Positions 1-7,292 are shown, counted from the stretch's first letter. The stretch: DNA of 15,712 bases from an uncultured Chloroflexota bacterium (GCA_937860285.1 CALMBS010000464.1:1-15712), one strand, 5' to 3'. Made by a program: numbers and translations. The notes: generated from the sequence alone by a model not told the origin.

Positions 1-766
1 TCACCTTCTCGTCCCAGACACTGGGCTGGTAGATGCCGGGCACGATGGACTCCTCCATGTTCTTCAGGCCCTGGATGGTATGCCCAACGGTAGGCTCTAT
101 GCCCACGATCAGGCATTTCGGCTTCTTCTCCTTGAGGTAGCGCCCCGTGCCCATCAGCGTCCCCGTAGTGCCCATGCCGGCCACGAAGACGTCGACCTCG
201 CCGCTGGTCTGGGAGTATATCTCCGGGCCGGTGCTCTCGTAGTGCGCCGTGGCATTGCCCTCGTTGTCGAACTGGTTGGGCATGAAATAGCTGTCGGGGT
301 CCTGCTCCAGGAGGCGGTGCACCCCCCTGATGGCCCCGTCGGTCCCCTCCTTGGCCGGAGTGAGCACGATCTCGGCGCCCAGGGCGCTGAGCACCCGCTG
401 CCGCTCCTGGCTGACGCACTCAGGCATGAAGAGCCGCAGCCGATACCCCTTGGCGGCGCCTATCGCCGCCAGGGCGATGCCCATGTTGCCCGAGGTGGCC
501 TCGATGATCACCTTGTCCCGGGTGAGCTGGCCCGACTTCTCGGCCTTGGCCAGCATGTAGCGGGCCGGCCGGTCCTTGATCGAGCCCGACAGGTTGGCCC
601 CCTCCAGCTTGCCCAGGATCTTGACCCTGGGGTTCCCGCCCAGGTTGTTCAACAGCACCAGCGGTGTGTTGCCGATCGCCCTGTTGATGGCCAGGTCCCC
701 GTCCCTGGCCGCCCGGGAGCTTCGGGCGGTACGGGACCCTGCCGCCGTTCTAGCACGCGCCATCAT
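1..766 (-). CDS. cysM: CysM-like cysteine synthase (O-acetylserine sulfhydrylase family), C-terminus cut by left edge
   Basis: PLP-dependent fold-type II enzyme expected to make L-cysteine from O-acetylserine (or a phosphorylated serine) and a sulfur donor in the cytoplasm. The 255 codons visible carry the family motifs: AIGNTPLV near residue 30, the PLP lysine in SGSIKDRP (K64), the substrate loop ATSGNMG, QFDNEGN, and the phosphate-binding GMGTTGT near residue 196. ATSGN, MSQER-like VSQERQR and the VPGIYQPS stretch resemble CysM more than CysK. Two adjacent ATGs (766 and 763) follow a good ribosome site, GAGGTGG; the second has the better spacing. About 27 Arg/Ala-rich residues precede the domain, longer than in E. 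coli CysM, and no other start was seen. The frame is open at base 1, so roughly the last 50 residues lie outside the window. Divergent from the kinase operon. Confidence 0.9.
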   Translation of the reverse strand, partial: MMARARTAAGSRTARSSRAARDGDLAINRAIGNTPLVLLNNLGGNPRVKILGKLEGANLSGSIKDRPARYMLAKAEKSGQLTRDKVIIEATSGNMGIALAAIGAAKGYRLRLFMPECVSQERQRVLSALGAEIVLTPAKEGTDGAIRGVHRLLEQDPDSYFMPNQFDNEGNATAHYESTGPEIYSQTSGEVDVFVAGMGTTGTLMGTGRYLKEKKPKCLIVGIEPTVGHTIQGLKNMEESIVPGIYQPSVWDEKV

Positions 767-785
767 CCACCTCGTTTTCCAGAGC

Positions 786-814
786 AGTTTACGACGCCTC
801 TAGCCCCAAATCAA
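786..814 (-). promoter_or_regulatory. Sigma70-type promoter of the cysM-like gene
   Basis: On the minus strand TTGATT (814-809) and TAAACT (791-786) are separated by exactly 17 bp. Transcription would start near 779, about 13 nt before the first ATG, leaving room for the GAGGTGG ribosome site. The -35 box lies inside the rightward-most copy (for this strand, promoter-proximal) of the triple repeat at 803-866, so a protein binding the repeats would contact or cover the -35 region. Assignment is from consensus match and position only. Confidence 0.55.
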
Positions 815-866
815 GCACTTGGGGGCCCAAATCAAGCTTCAGGAGCCCAAATCAAGCGTTTGGGGC
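803..866. repeat. Three direct repeats with a terminal inverted repeat between divergent promoters
   Basis: The 12-mer CCCAAATCAAGC occurs perfectly at 805-816, 826-837 and 846-857, with periods of 21 and 20 bp, close to two helical turns. The block is bounded by GCCCCAAA (803-810) and its reverse complement TTTGGGGC (859-866). Each copy contains AATCAA, the complement of a TTGATT -35 box, and the first copy supplies the -35 box of the cysM-like gene. Helical phasing and location suggest an operator array for a regulator of cysM and perhaps of the divergent kinase operon; this role is inferred. Confidence 0.7.
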
Positions 867-927
867 ACCGTGAGACGCACCTTTTCGACGGGCGTCAGGT
901 CGCCTCCCGCGGGCCGTCCCAACGGCC

Positions 928-957
928 TTGACAGCCCGAGCGCGGGGAGTGTAGCCT
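928..957 (+). promoter_or_regulatory. Promoter of the kinase operon, probably leaderless
   Basis: A perfect TTGACA (928-933) is followed after 18 bp by TAGCCT (952-957), preceded by TG at 950-951. Only 8 nt separate the -10 box from the ATG at 966, which places the likely start of transcription at or next to the start codon. This fits the absence of a convincing ribosome-binding site before 966. Confidence 0.5.
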
Positions 958-965
958 CTACTCCG

Positions 966-1889
966 ATGAACATAGTCGTTTCCGGGTCCCTGGCCTACGA
1001 CCGGATCATGGTTTTCCCGGGTTACTTCGCCGACCACATCCTGCCCGAGAAGATACACGTGCTCAATGTCTGTTTCCAGGTGAACGGCATGAGGGAGGAG
1101 ATCGGGGGGACCGCGGGCAATATCGCCTACGCCCTCAAGCTGATGGGCCAGGCCCCCATCATCTCCGCCACCATCGGCCGGGACTACCAGCAGTACTTCG
1201 GATGGCTGGGGCAGAAGGGCATCTCGACGGAGGGCATCAGGGTCATCGAAGACGAGTACACCGCGGGCGCCTTCATCACCACCGATCAGGCCGACAACCA
1301 GATCACCGGGTTCAACCCCGGGGCCATGAAGCACTCTTCCTGCCTGGGCTTCGACGGTCTCTCCGGCCCGGACACCCTGGTGATCGTCGCCCCGGGCAAC
1401 CTGGAGGACATGCTCAACTACCCCCGGGAGTGCCGGGCCAGGGGGATCCGGTACATCTTTGATCCGGGGCAGTCCCTCCCCACCTGGAGCCCCCCTGACC
1501 TGCTGAAGGCCATCGACGGGAGCCTGCTGCTTATCTCCAACGACTACGAGCTGGAGCTCATCATGAGCAAGACGGGGTCCACCCGGAAGCAGCTGCTGGA
1601 ACGGACCGGGGCCATCGTCACCACGCTGGGGGAGCAAGGGTCCCAGGTGTGCACCGCCGCCGGGGAGACCACCATACCGACCATCGAGCCCAGGAAGGTC
1701 GTTGACCCGACCGGCGCCGGGGATTCGTACCGGGGCGGCCTCCTGACCGGACTGGCCCAGGGCCTCGAGATCACCCGGTGCGCCCTGATGGGCAGCGTCT
1801 GCGCCTCGTTCGCCGTCGAGTGCTACGGCACCCAGGCGTATGCCTTCACCCACGACGAGTTCCAGGAGCGGCTGAACGGATCCCACTGA
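966..1889 (+). CDS. PfkB-family carbohydrate/nucleoside kinase
   Basis: A 307-residue ribokinase/PfkB-family enzyme that transfers ATP phosphate to a hydroxyl of a sugar or nucleoside. The N-terminal strand IVVSGSLAYD, the substrate-site motif GGTAGNIAYAL (residues 47-57) and the C-terminal signature DPTGAGDSYRGG (248-258) are all present; D253 of GAGD is the expected catalytic base. The FPGYFADHILPEKIH segment after the first strand is typical of the adenosine-kinase-like branch found in many bacteria, but the substrate cannot be settled from sequence. The frame is open upstream to 819, but that extension runs through the repeat block and promoter and looks non-coding, so ATG 966 is chosen. 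First gene of a tight operon, 18 bp before the acyltransferase. Confidence 0.88.
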   Translation: MNIVVSGSLAYDRIMVFPGYFADHILPEKIHVLNVCFQVNGMREEIGGTAGNIAYALKLMGQAPIISATIGRDYQQYFGWLGQKGISTEGIRVIEDEYTAGAFITTDQADNQITGFNPGAMKHSSCLGFDGLSGPDTLVIVAPGNLEDMLNYPRECRARGIRYIFDPGQSLPTWSPPDLLKAIDGSLLLISNDYELELIMSKTGSTRKQLLERTGAIVTTLGEQGSQVCTAAGETTIPTIEPRKVVDPTGAGDSYRGGLLTGLAQGLEITRCALMGSVCASFAVECYGTQAYAFTHDEFQERLNGSH

Positions 1890-1907
1890 AGATGTCGTAG
1901 CTCGGCC

Positions 1908-2777
1908 ATGGTCACATACTATCTCTTCCTGATCTCCGAAACCCTTCTCTCGCGCCTGCCCACCAGGATCGGCTACTTCATCGCTCACCTGACGGCCGAT
2001 ACGGTCTACATGCTGTATCCGCACCTGCGGGCCAGCGTGGCGGACAACCAGCGACACGTGATGGGCCCGGGGGCCTCGGAGGCCGCCGTCCGCGCTTCCA
2101 GCCGCAAGGTGCTCCGCAACCTGGCCAGGAACTATTTCGACCTGATAAAGATGCCTCACCTCAGGCCGGAAGGCATCCAACGGCTGGTGTCCGCGCACAA
2201 CGTGCATTACCTGGTCGACGCCGTGGCCCGGGGCAAGGGGGTGGTCCTGGTGACCGCCCATTACGGCAGCTTCGACATGGCGGTCCAGGTGCTGGCGGCG
2301 CGGTCGGTCCAGACCACCATCCTGGTGGAGGCCCTCAAGCCAGAGCAGCTGCTGGACCACGTGGTCTCGCTGCGGCGGAGCCAGGGCCTCAACGTCATAC
2401 CCGCCCGGTCGGGGGCCCTGCAGGCCATCCTGCGCTCCCTGCGCCGGGGCGAGATGGTGCTCTTTGCCTGCGACCGCGACCTGACGGGCGACTCGCCCAA
2501 GGCCCTCTTCTTCGGCCAAGAAACCGGCATGCCCGACATCGCCGTGCGGATGGCGCTGCGCACCGGGGCGGCGATGGTGCCCGTCTTCAACCGGCGGCGG
2601 AACGACGGCCGCTACGACGTGTGGGTTGAGCCTCCGATCGAGGTCCAGAGCGGCAACGGAGGCGCGGCAGAGTACCAGAGGCAAATCATCCGGGTCATGG
2701 AGAAGTACATCAGCGAATGCCCGGAGCAGTGGGTGGTCCTGGAGCCCATCTGGCACCGGAACGGCAAGGACCGGTGA
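1908..2777 (+). CDS. LpxL/HtrB-like lysophospholipid acyltransferase family protein (PatA-like)
   Basis: A 289-residue membrane-associated acyltransferase that should move a fatty acyl chain onto a lipid or glycolipid acceptor. It has the catalytic HX4D motif as HYGSFD (H118, D123), preceded by the characteristic GKGVVLVTAH strand, and the later CDRD (188-191), GMPDIAVRMALRTGAAMVPVF and WVVLEPIWHR motifs of the family. The N-terminus (about 1-30) is hydrophobic or amphipathic and could anchor the protein. LpxL acts on lipid A and PatA on phosphatidylinositol mannosides; no other lipid A or mannoside genes are visible, so the acceptor is unknown. There is no good ribosome site, and the gene begins 18 bp after the kinase stop and ends 7 bp before the transporter start, so coupled translation within one operon is likely. 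Confidence 0.85.
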   Translation: MVTYYLFLISETLLSRLPTRIGYFIAHLTADTVYMLYPHLRASVADNQRHVMGPGASEAAVRASSRKVLRNLARNYFDLIKMPHLRPEGIQRLVSAHNVHYLVDAVARGKGVVLVTAHYGSFDMAVQVLAARSVQTTILVEALKPEQLLDHVVSLRRSQGLNVIPARSGALQAILRSLRRGEMVLFACDRDLTGDSPKALFFGQETGMPDIAVRMALRTGAAMVPVFNRRRNDGRYDVWVEPPIEVQSGNGGAAEYQRQIIRVMEKYISECPEQWVVLEPIWHRNGKDR

Positions 2778-2784
2778 CGCCGGA

Positions 2785-4266
2785 ATGGTTTCGAAGGGCC
2801 CGGGCGCCGGGACCAGCGACAGGCCTCCCGCCGCAGCGAAGTGGGCCATCCTGGGCGCCGTCATGCTGGGCAGCATCATGGGGCCCCTCGACGGGTCCAT
2901 TGTCAACACCGTCCTCCCTTCCATAACACGCCACTTCCACACCGAGATCGCCATCGCCCAGTGGGTGCCCACCATCTACCTGCTCACCATCAGCTGCCTG
3001 ATTCTGCTGTATGGACGGCTGGGGGACATGATCGGCTACCGCACCGTCTTTCTGTCCGGCTTGGCCGCCTTCACCGTGACCTCGGTCCTCTGCGGCATCT
3101 CCCAGAGCATCTGGATGCTGATAGCCTTCAGGGCCCTTCAGGGACTGGCCGCCGGCATGATGATGTCCGTGGGCTATGCCATCGTCACCAGCGCCTTTCC
3201 GCCCGGGGAGAGAGGCAAGGCCATGGGCATATACGCCATCAGCATCGCCGTGGGGCTGGGCCTCGGCCCGACCATCGGCGGGCTTATCGCCCAGAACCTG
3301 AGCTGGCGCTACGTGTTCTTCGTCAACGTCCCCGTGGGACTGGCAGCGGTCTCCTGGGGCTACCGCATCATCCCCCGCGGCGGGCGCAAGCCCGGCCAGC
3401 GGCTGGACATCCGGGGGGCAGCGATGGCGTTCGTCTTCCTCACCAGCCTGCTCCTGTTCGCCAACCGGGGCGAGGGCTGGGGCTGGTCGGCGCCGGCATC
3501 GCTGGCCCTGGTGGCGCTGGCCGTGGCCTCGGGAGCAGCCTTCATCTGGACAGAGAAGCGGGCGGCCCAGCCCATGCTCAACCTGTCCCTCTTCGCCGAC
3601 CGCGTCTTCGCCTTCGCCAACCTGAGCGCGCTGCTCAACTTCGTGGCCACCTACGCCGTGGTCTTCCTGACCCCCTTCTACCTCAGCATCGTGCTCGGCT
3701 ACGATGTCCTCAGGATCGGCCTGGTCATGGCTGCCTCGCCGGTGGCCACGCTCTTCGTGGCCCCGGTCAGCGGCGCCATTTCCGACCGCATCGGCTCCAG
3801 GCCTCTGGCCTTCTGCGGCATGTGCCTGCAGGCCGCGGGCCTGCTGCTGCTGGCCCGCCTGGAGAAGGACTCAGGCGCGGGAGACGTCGCCTGGCGCCTC
3901 GTCCTGGCCGGCGCCGGCGCCGGCCTCTTCGGCAGCCCGAACAACAGCGCCGTCATGGGCAGCGTGCCGCCCGCCCATCTGGGCATCGCCTCCGGCATCC
4001 TGGCCGCCATGCGCAACGTGGGCATGGTGCTGGGAATCGCCGTGGCCGGCGCGGTGCTCTACAGCTGCGCCCCGGTGGCGCACTCCATGGAGCCAGGGAC
4101 CTTCGGCGAGGCCCAGATCGACGAGTTCCTCTGCGGCCTGCGGTGGGCCTACATCACCGGCGCCGGCATCGCTCTGGCCGCCGCCCTGACCTCGCTGGCG
4201 GCCGGACGGACGCGGAGACCGGCGGCCGGGACGCGGCCGGACGCCGCGCCCCCAGCGCATCCATAG
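2785..4266 (+). CDS. DHA2-family MFS transporter (EmrB/QacA type, about 14 membrane helices)
   Basis: A 493-residue proton-driven exporter of the drug:H+ antiporter-2 family in the cytoplasmic membrane. Family signatures are clear: LDGSIVNTVLPSI in helix 1 (35-47), motif A GRLGDMIGYRT (77-87), FRALQGLAAGM (115-125), motif C GLGLGPTIGG (157-166) and WRYVFFVNVPVG (174-185). Many hydrophobic segments follow, and the tail after about 470 is Pro/Ala/Arg-rich and probably cytoplasmic. ATG 2785 starts 7 bp after the acyltransferase stop; an open frame running further upstream overlaps the acyltransferase and has no transporter features. As the third gene of the kinase-acyltransferase operon it may export a lipid, glycolipid or small molecule, but the substrate is not determined. 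No strong terminator hairpin was seen after it. Confidence 0.9.
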   Translation: MVSKGPGAGTSDRPPAAAKWAILGAVMLGSIMGPLDGSIVNTVLPSITRHFHTEIAIAQWVPTIYLLTISCLILLYGRLGDMIGYRTVFLSGLAAFTVTSVLCGISQSIWMLIAFRALQGLAAGMMMSVGYAIVTSAFPPGERGKAMGIYAISIAVGLGLGPTIGGLIAQNLSWRYVFFVNVPVGLAAVSWGYRIIPRGGRKPGQRLDIRGAAMAFVFLTSLLLFANRGEGWGWSAPASLALVALAVASGAAFIWTEKRAAQPMLNLSLFADRVFAFANLSALLNFVATYAVVFLTPFYLSIVLGYDVLRIGLVMAASPVATLFVAPVSGAISDRIGSRPLAFCGMCLQAAGLLLLARLEKDSGAGDVAWRLVLAGAGAGLFGSPNNSAVMGSVPPAHLGIASGILAAMRNVGMVLGIAVAGAVLYSCAPVAHSMEPGTFGEAQIDEFLCGLRWAYITGAGIALAAALTSLAAGRTRRPAAGTRPDAAPPAHP

Positions 4267-4293
4267 CCAGCCGGAAACACCCCCGCCAGGGCA

Positions 4294-4322
4294 TTGGCAG
4301 CCTGCGCCTGACGTGCTATCAT
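4294..4322 (+). promoter_or_regulatory. Promoter of the HTH/coiled-coil gene
   Basis: TTGGCA (4294-4299), 17 bp, then TATCAT (4317-4322), with a TGC extended -10 at 4314-4316. Transcription would begin near 4330, giving a leader of about 35 nt that contains the ribosome site GAGGAGGAG (4344-4352), 12 nt before the ATG at 4365. Confidence 0.6.
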
Positions 4323-4364
4323 GTCCGCCGAGTGCCAGAATTTGAGGAGGAGAAAGCCGGACAG

Positions 4365-4814
4365 ATGACAGAGAAGACCTTGGAGATCGGCGACGCAGCG
4401 AGGATACTGGGGATTTCAACCGAGGCCGTCAGGAAGCGCATCAAGAGGGGCAGCCTCAAGGCGCAGAAGAACGATGACGGGCAGTGGCTGATCATCATGG
4501 ACGAGGAGAGGGTGGCGTCGCTGCAGCGGGAGTACGGCCCCGAGCTCGCGCCGGCGGACGCGGCCAGCGTGGCCGCCAGCCTGAGCCTGGTCCGATCGTC
4601 CGCGGCCGTCGAGGAGGCGCTGAGGGACGAGGTAGATGTCCTCCGCGACGAGATCACGTTCATGCGGGACGAGGTCTCCCGTCTCCAGACGGTCATCCTG
4701 AGCCTGACCCAGCACATCAAGCTCCTCGAGGCGCCACGGCCGGAGCAGCCGCAACTGTCATGGTGGCAGCGCCTGAAGAACCGCGTCCTGCACCGGCAGC
4801 CGCAGGCCGCCTGA
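4365..4814 (+). CDS. MerR/excisionase-type HTH protein with C-terminal coiled coil
   Basis: A 149-residue protein. Residues 6-30 (LEIGDAARILGISTEAVRKR followed by IKRG) form a winged-helix HTH of the HTH_17/MerR-like type, with the GISTEAVRKRI recognition helix and a short wing containing K34-W41. Residues about 82-122 show a heptad pattern of Leu/Val/Ile with many charged residues and are likely a dimerising coiled coil. The tail (SWWQRLKNRVLHR) is basic and amphipathic and could bind membrane or nucleic acid. The combination fits a small DNA-binding regulator or a nucleoid- or plasmid-like segregation factor; there is no effector domain. It has its own promoter and a strong purine-rich ribosome site, and it ends 21 bp from the convergent HesB-like gene. 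The target is unknown. Confidence 0.8.
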   Translation: MTEKTLEIGDAARILGISTEAVRKRIKRGSLKAQKNDDGQWLIIMDEERVASLQREYGPELAPADAASVAASLSLVRSSAAVEEALRDEVDVLRDEITFMRDEVSRLQTVILSLTQHIKLLEAPRPEQPQLSWWQRLKNRVLHRQPQAA

Positions 4815-4835
4815 GCAGCCGTACGCCGCCGCGCG

Positions 4836-5234
4836 CTACTTCCGGGTCCGGACGCTGGTGCTGCCGCCCGGCGCCTTCTTCGCCCGGCGCTGCTTCTTCT
4901 TGGCCGCGGCGAGCTCGGGCGGGGGCTGGCCCTCCGGGTAGACGATCAGCCGCAGGCTGTCCTCGTAGTCCATGCAGTCGATGATCACGCTGGTCTTCCG
5001 GAGATACCTGGTGAGATCCGGCGTGGCCCGCAGGAGTATGGTATCCTCGCTGCCCACCACCGTGTCCCCCTCCTGCTCCGGTCCCAGCCACAGAGAGTAC
5101 CCCTCCGATTCGCTCTCGATCCGCAGCACATGCGCGTCGTCTCTGGAGTTGGCGGCCTGGATGGCCGCGAGCTCCTTGGCCGCGCGCTGCGTGATCTTGA
5201 CCATGTCCTTCGGCTTGTTGGTCGTCCTTGCCAC
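4836..5234 (-). CDS. HesB/IscA-fold protein lacking the cluster cysteines
   Basis: A 132-residue protein whose middle (about 11-100) follows the A-type Fe-S carrier layout: MVKITQRAAKELAAI, a central LRIESESEGYSLWLGPEQEGD strand pair (shown here in part), a DTILLRATPDLTRYLRKT segment and a VIIDCMDYEDSLRLIVY end. The cysteines that IscA/HesB use (one in the middle, a CxC at the end) are absent; the only cysteine is C87. It is therefore unlikely to carry a cluster in the usual way and may be a structural or regulatory homologue. The tail (111-132) is Lys/Arg-rich. GTG 5234 is chosen because AGGAG lies 9 nt upstream; the frame continues to a GTG at 5288, which remains possible. Convergent with the HTH gene and divergent from the BaiN-like gene. 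Confidence 0.65.
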   Translation of the reverse strand: MARTTNKPKDMVKITQRAAKELAAIQAANSRDDAHVLRIESESEGYSLWLGPEQEGDTVVGSEDTILLRATPDLTRYLRKTSVIIDCMDYEDSLRLIVYPEGQPPPELAAAKKKQRRAKKAPGGSTSVRTRK

Positions 5235-5327
5235 TATAGCCTGCTCCTCATCCCGGCAGCGCCCCGACAGCGGGGCCCACGCCGCCACATTCTCCCGCGG
5301 TCTGACCGGTCCGGCCGCCTCACAAGA

Positions 5328-5336
5328 ATTGTAGCA
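5328..5336 (-). promoter_or_regulatory. Extended -10 promoter upstream of the HesB-like gene
   Basis: On the minus strand TGC directly precedes TACAAT (5333-5328), an extended -10 element without a recognisable -35 box. Transcription from about 5321 would give a leader of roughly 85 nt if GTG 5234 is used, or about 33 nt with the GTG at 5288. It faces away from the TGG-TACAAT element of the flavoprotein gene 37 bp to the right. Confidence 0.4.
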
Positions 5337-5369
5337 CCGCGGATTCCCGCAGGGCCAGTGACCCGGCGA

Positions 5370-5378
5370 TGGTACAAT
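5370..5378 (+). promoter_or_regulatory. Extended -10 promoter of the BaiN-like gene, probably leaderless
   Basis: TGG then TACAAT (5373-5378) ends 8 nt before ATG 5387, so the transcript should start at or beside the start codon. No good -35 box is present at the expected distance. An in-frame ATG at 5369 would lie inside the promoter and is not used in this reading. Confidence 0.45.
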
Positions 5379-5386
5379 TGGAATCC

Positions 5387-6700
5387 ATGGGGCACCGGGT
5401 CATAGTGGTGGGCGCCGGCGCCGGCGGCCTGCTGGCCGCGGCCCGGGCGGCGGAGATGGGTGCAGACGTCCTCCTCCTGGAGAGGACCAACCGGCCGGCG
5501 AACAAGGTCCTCCTCACCGGGAACGGCCGCTGCAACCTGACCAACACCGCGGACATTGCCGACTTCGTGGCCATGTACGGGCCCAACGGGCGTTTCCTGT
5601 ACGCCGCCTTCAGCCTCTTCTTCCGCGACGAGCTTCTGGCGCTGATGGAGAGGTACGGTGTCCGGACCACGGCGGAGCCCGACGGGAGGGTCTTCCCGGC
5701 GTCGAACCGGGCCGCGGACGTGGTCTCGGCCCTGCGGCGCTACGCGGAGGAGTCCGGCGTCCGGCTGCGCCCGGGCGCCAGGGTTACCGGGATACAGGTC
5801 GCCGGCCGCCGCGCCGCCGGCGTGGTGATCGGGAACGAGCCGCTGGCGGCCGCCGCCGTGGTCCTGGCCACCGGCGGCGCCTCCTACCCCGAGACAGGGT
5901 CCAGCGGCGACGGCTATCGCCTGGCCGCCGAGCTGGGCCACACCATCGTCAGGCTGCGTCCCGCGCTGGTCCCCCTGGTGGTGAAGGAAATCAGCCGGGC
6001 CAGGGGCCTGCAGGGCATCGCGCTGCCGAAGGTGCGCCTGACGGCCTGGCAGTGCGAGGCGGAGCGCATCGGGCCGCCGGCCAGGCCCCTGGCCGACTGC
6101 GGGCGCGGCATCAGCGCCCGGAAGCCCCCCCGAGGGGTCATCGAGAGCCGCACCGGCGAGCTGATGATCACTCACTTCGGCATCGGCGGCCCGGTCACGC
6201 TCCTCATGAGCCTGGCCGTGACCGACGCCCTGGAGCGCGGGCCGGTGAGCGTGTCCATCGACCTCTTCCCGGACCTCGATGCCGAGGCGCTGCGGCAGCG
6301 GCTCCAGGCCGAGTTCGACCGCTTTGGCAAGCGCTCCCTGCGCCACCTGCTCGACGCCCTTCTGCCCCACAAGATGGTCGATCCCTTCCTCGAGCTGGCC
6401 GGCCTGCCGTGCGACAGACTGGGGCACCAGATGACCGCCGCCGACCGCGACCGCCTCGCCGGCCTGCTCCAGTCCATCCGCTTCAACATCAAGGCCCCGC
6501 TGCCGCTGGCCGCCGCCACCGTGACCGCCGGCGGGGTCTCCCTGGACAAGATCGACCCCAAGACCATGGCTTCGCGCCTGGTGGAAGGGCTGTATTTCTG
6601 CGGGGAGGTGATGGACCTGGACGCCGATACCGGCGGCTACAACCTGCAGGCCGCCTTCTCTACCGGCTGGGTGGCGGGTGAAGCCGCAGCGCGGCCCTAG
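5387..6700 (+). CDS. BaiN/HI0933-family NAD(P)/FAD-dependent oxidoreductase
   Basis: A 437-residue flavoprotein of the HI0933-like family, which includes the bile-acid pathway enzyme BaiN; the physiological substrate of most members is unknown. It begins with the dinucleotide-binding VIVVGAGAGGLLAA (residues 5-18) and has the family signature KVLLTGNGRCNLTN (40-53), GRVFP, VLATGGASYPETGSSGDGY, and the C-terminal FAD contact segment FCGEVMDLDADTGGYN with LQAAFSTGWVAG. Length matches the family (about 400-440). ATG 5387 is chosen because it starts directly at the Rossmann strand and sits just after a -10 element; there is no convincing ribosome site. The last 41 bp overlap the 3' end of the convergent maf gene. 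Confidence 0.9.
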   Translation: MGHRVIVVGAGAGGLLAAARAAEMGADVLLLERTNRPANKVLLTGNGRCNLTNTADIADFVAMYGPNGRFLYAAFSLFFRDELLALMERYGVRTTAEPDGRVFPASNRAADVVSALRRYAEESGVRLRPGARVTGIQVAGRRAAGVVIGNEPLAAAAVVLATGGASYPETGSSGDGYRLAAELGHTIVRLRPALVPLVVKEISRARGLQGIALPKVRLTAWQCEAERIGPPARPLADCGRGISARKPPRGVIESRTGELMITHFGIGGPVTLLMSLAVTDALERGPVSVSIDLFPDLDAEALRQRLQAEFDRFGKRSLRHLLDALLPHKMVDPFLELAGLPCDRLGHQMTAADRDRLAGLLQSIRFNIKAPLPLAAATVTAGGVSLDKIDPKTMASRLVEGLYFCGEVMDLDADTGGYNLQAAFSTGWVAGEAAARP

Positions 6701-7292
6701 TCCCGGCCGAACCGGGCAGCACCTTCACCCCGAGCTCCCCCAGGGCCTGAGCCAGGGCCGACAGGGGCAGGCCGACCACGTTAGAGTAGTCCCCCTCGAT
6801 CCGGTCCACCAGGACCGCCCCCCGCCCCTGGATGGCGTAGCCCCCCGCCTTGTCCAGCGGCTCCCCGGTCCGGACATAGGCGTTGATCTCTCCCGGAGCC
6901 ATGTTCCTCAGGTGCACCCTGGTCTCCGCCGACCTGGTAACCGCCCGGCCGCTGCCGGTGTCAATGATGGTGAACCCAGTGATAACGGAGTGCGTCCGGC
7001 CCTGCAGAGCGCGCAGCATCTGCCGGGCCTGGGCATCGGTCCGGGGCTGGCCGAAGATGCGGTCACCCAGGACCACCAGCGTGTCCGCGGCGATGATGAT
7101 GGCACTGGCGTGCCTGTCCGCCACCGACCGGGCCTTCCCCAGGGACAGCTCGCGGGCCATCTCCTCCGGCCCGCAGGCGGAGGCTGCCTCCTCGTCGAAG
7201 TCCCCGGGGTCCACCTGGAACCGCAGCCCGATCTGCCGCAGCAGCTCCCTGCGCCGCGGAGAGGCTGATGCCAGTACTATTCGTCTCATCAT
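6660..7292 (-). CDS. maf: Maf-family nucleoside triphosphate pyrophosphatase
   Basis: A 210-residue enzyme that hydrolyses dTTP/UTP or modified nucleotides to monophosphates and pyrophosphate, a house-cleaning role. It has the N-terminal SASPRRRELL substrate/phosphate motif (residues 9-18), the catalytic Asp in AADTLV (D70), GRTHSVITGF, DKAGGYAIQG and GDYSNVVGLPLSAL, all diagnostic of Maf. The AADTLV context and GDYSNVVGLP fit the YhdE-type dTTP/UTP branch. ATG 7292 or ATG 7289 follows AGGGAG. The C-terminal tail beyond about residue 190 is low-complexity and is encoded partly in the 41-bp antisense overlap with the flavoprotein gene, so it may have grown by stop-codon loss. Its promoter lies at 7331-7359. 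Confidence 0.92.
   Translation of the reverse strand: MMRRIVLASASPRRRELLRQIGLRFQVDPGDFDEEAASACGPEEMARELSLGKARSVADRHASAIIIAADTLVVLGDRIFGQPRTDAQARQMLRALQGRTHSVITGFTIIDTGSGRAVTRSAETRVHLRNMAPGEINAYVRTGEPLDKAGGYAIQGRGAVLVDRIEGDYSNVVGLPLSALAQALGELGVKVLPGSAGTRAALRLHPPPSR

Noticed and set aside
803..866. Short CRISPR array
   Set aside because: Repeats are only 12 bp with 8-9 bp between them, far below CRISPR repeat and spacer sizes, and no cas gene is present.
852..2975. Minus-strand open frame of 707 codons
   Set aside because: Antisense to the kinase and acyltransferase; its translation is Gly/Val/His/Asp-rich without domains, as expected for a shadow frame in GC-rich DNA.
4321..4368. 15-codon leader peptide frame overlapping the HTH gene start as ATGA
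   Set aside because: Its ATG lies inside the -10 box of the promoter, so the transcript would begin after it; the overlap is probably chance.
5234..6427. Minus-strand open frame of 397 codons opposite the BaiN-like gene
   Set aside because: Composition is His/Gly/Gln/Ala shadow-like and it conflicts with an unmistakable flavoprotein.
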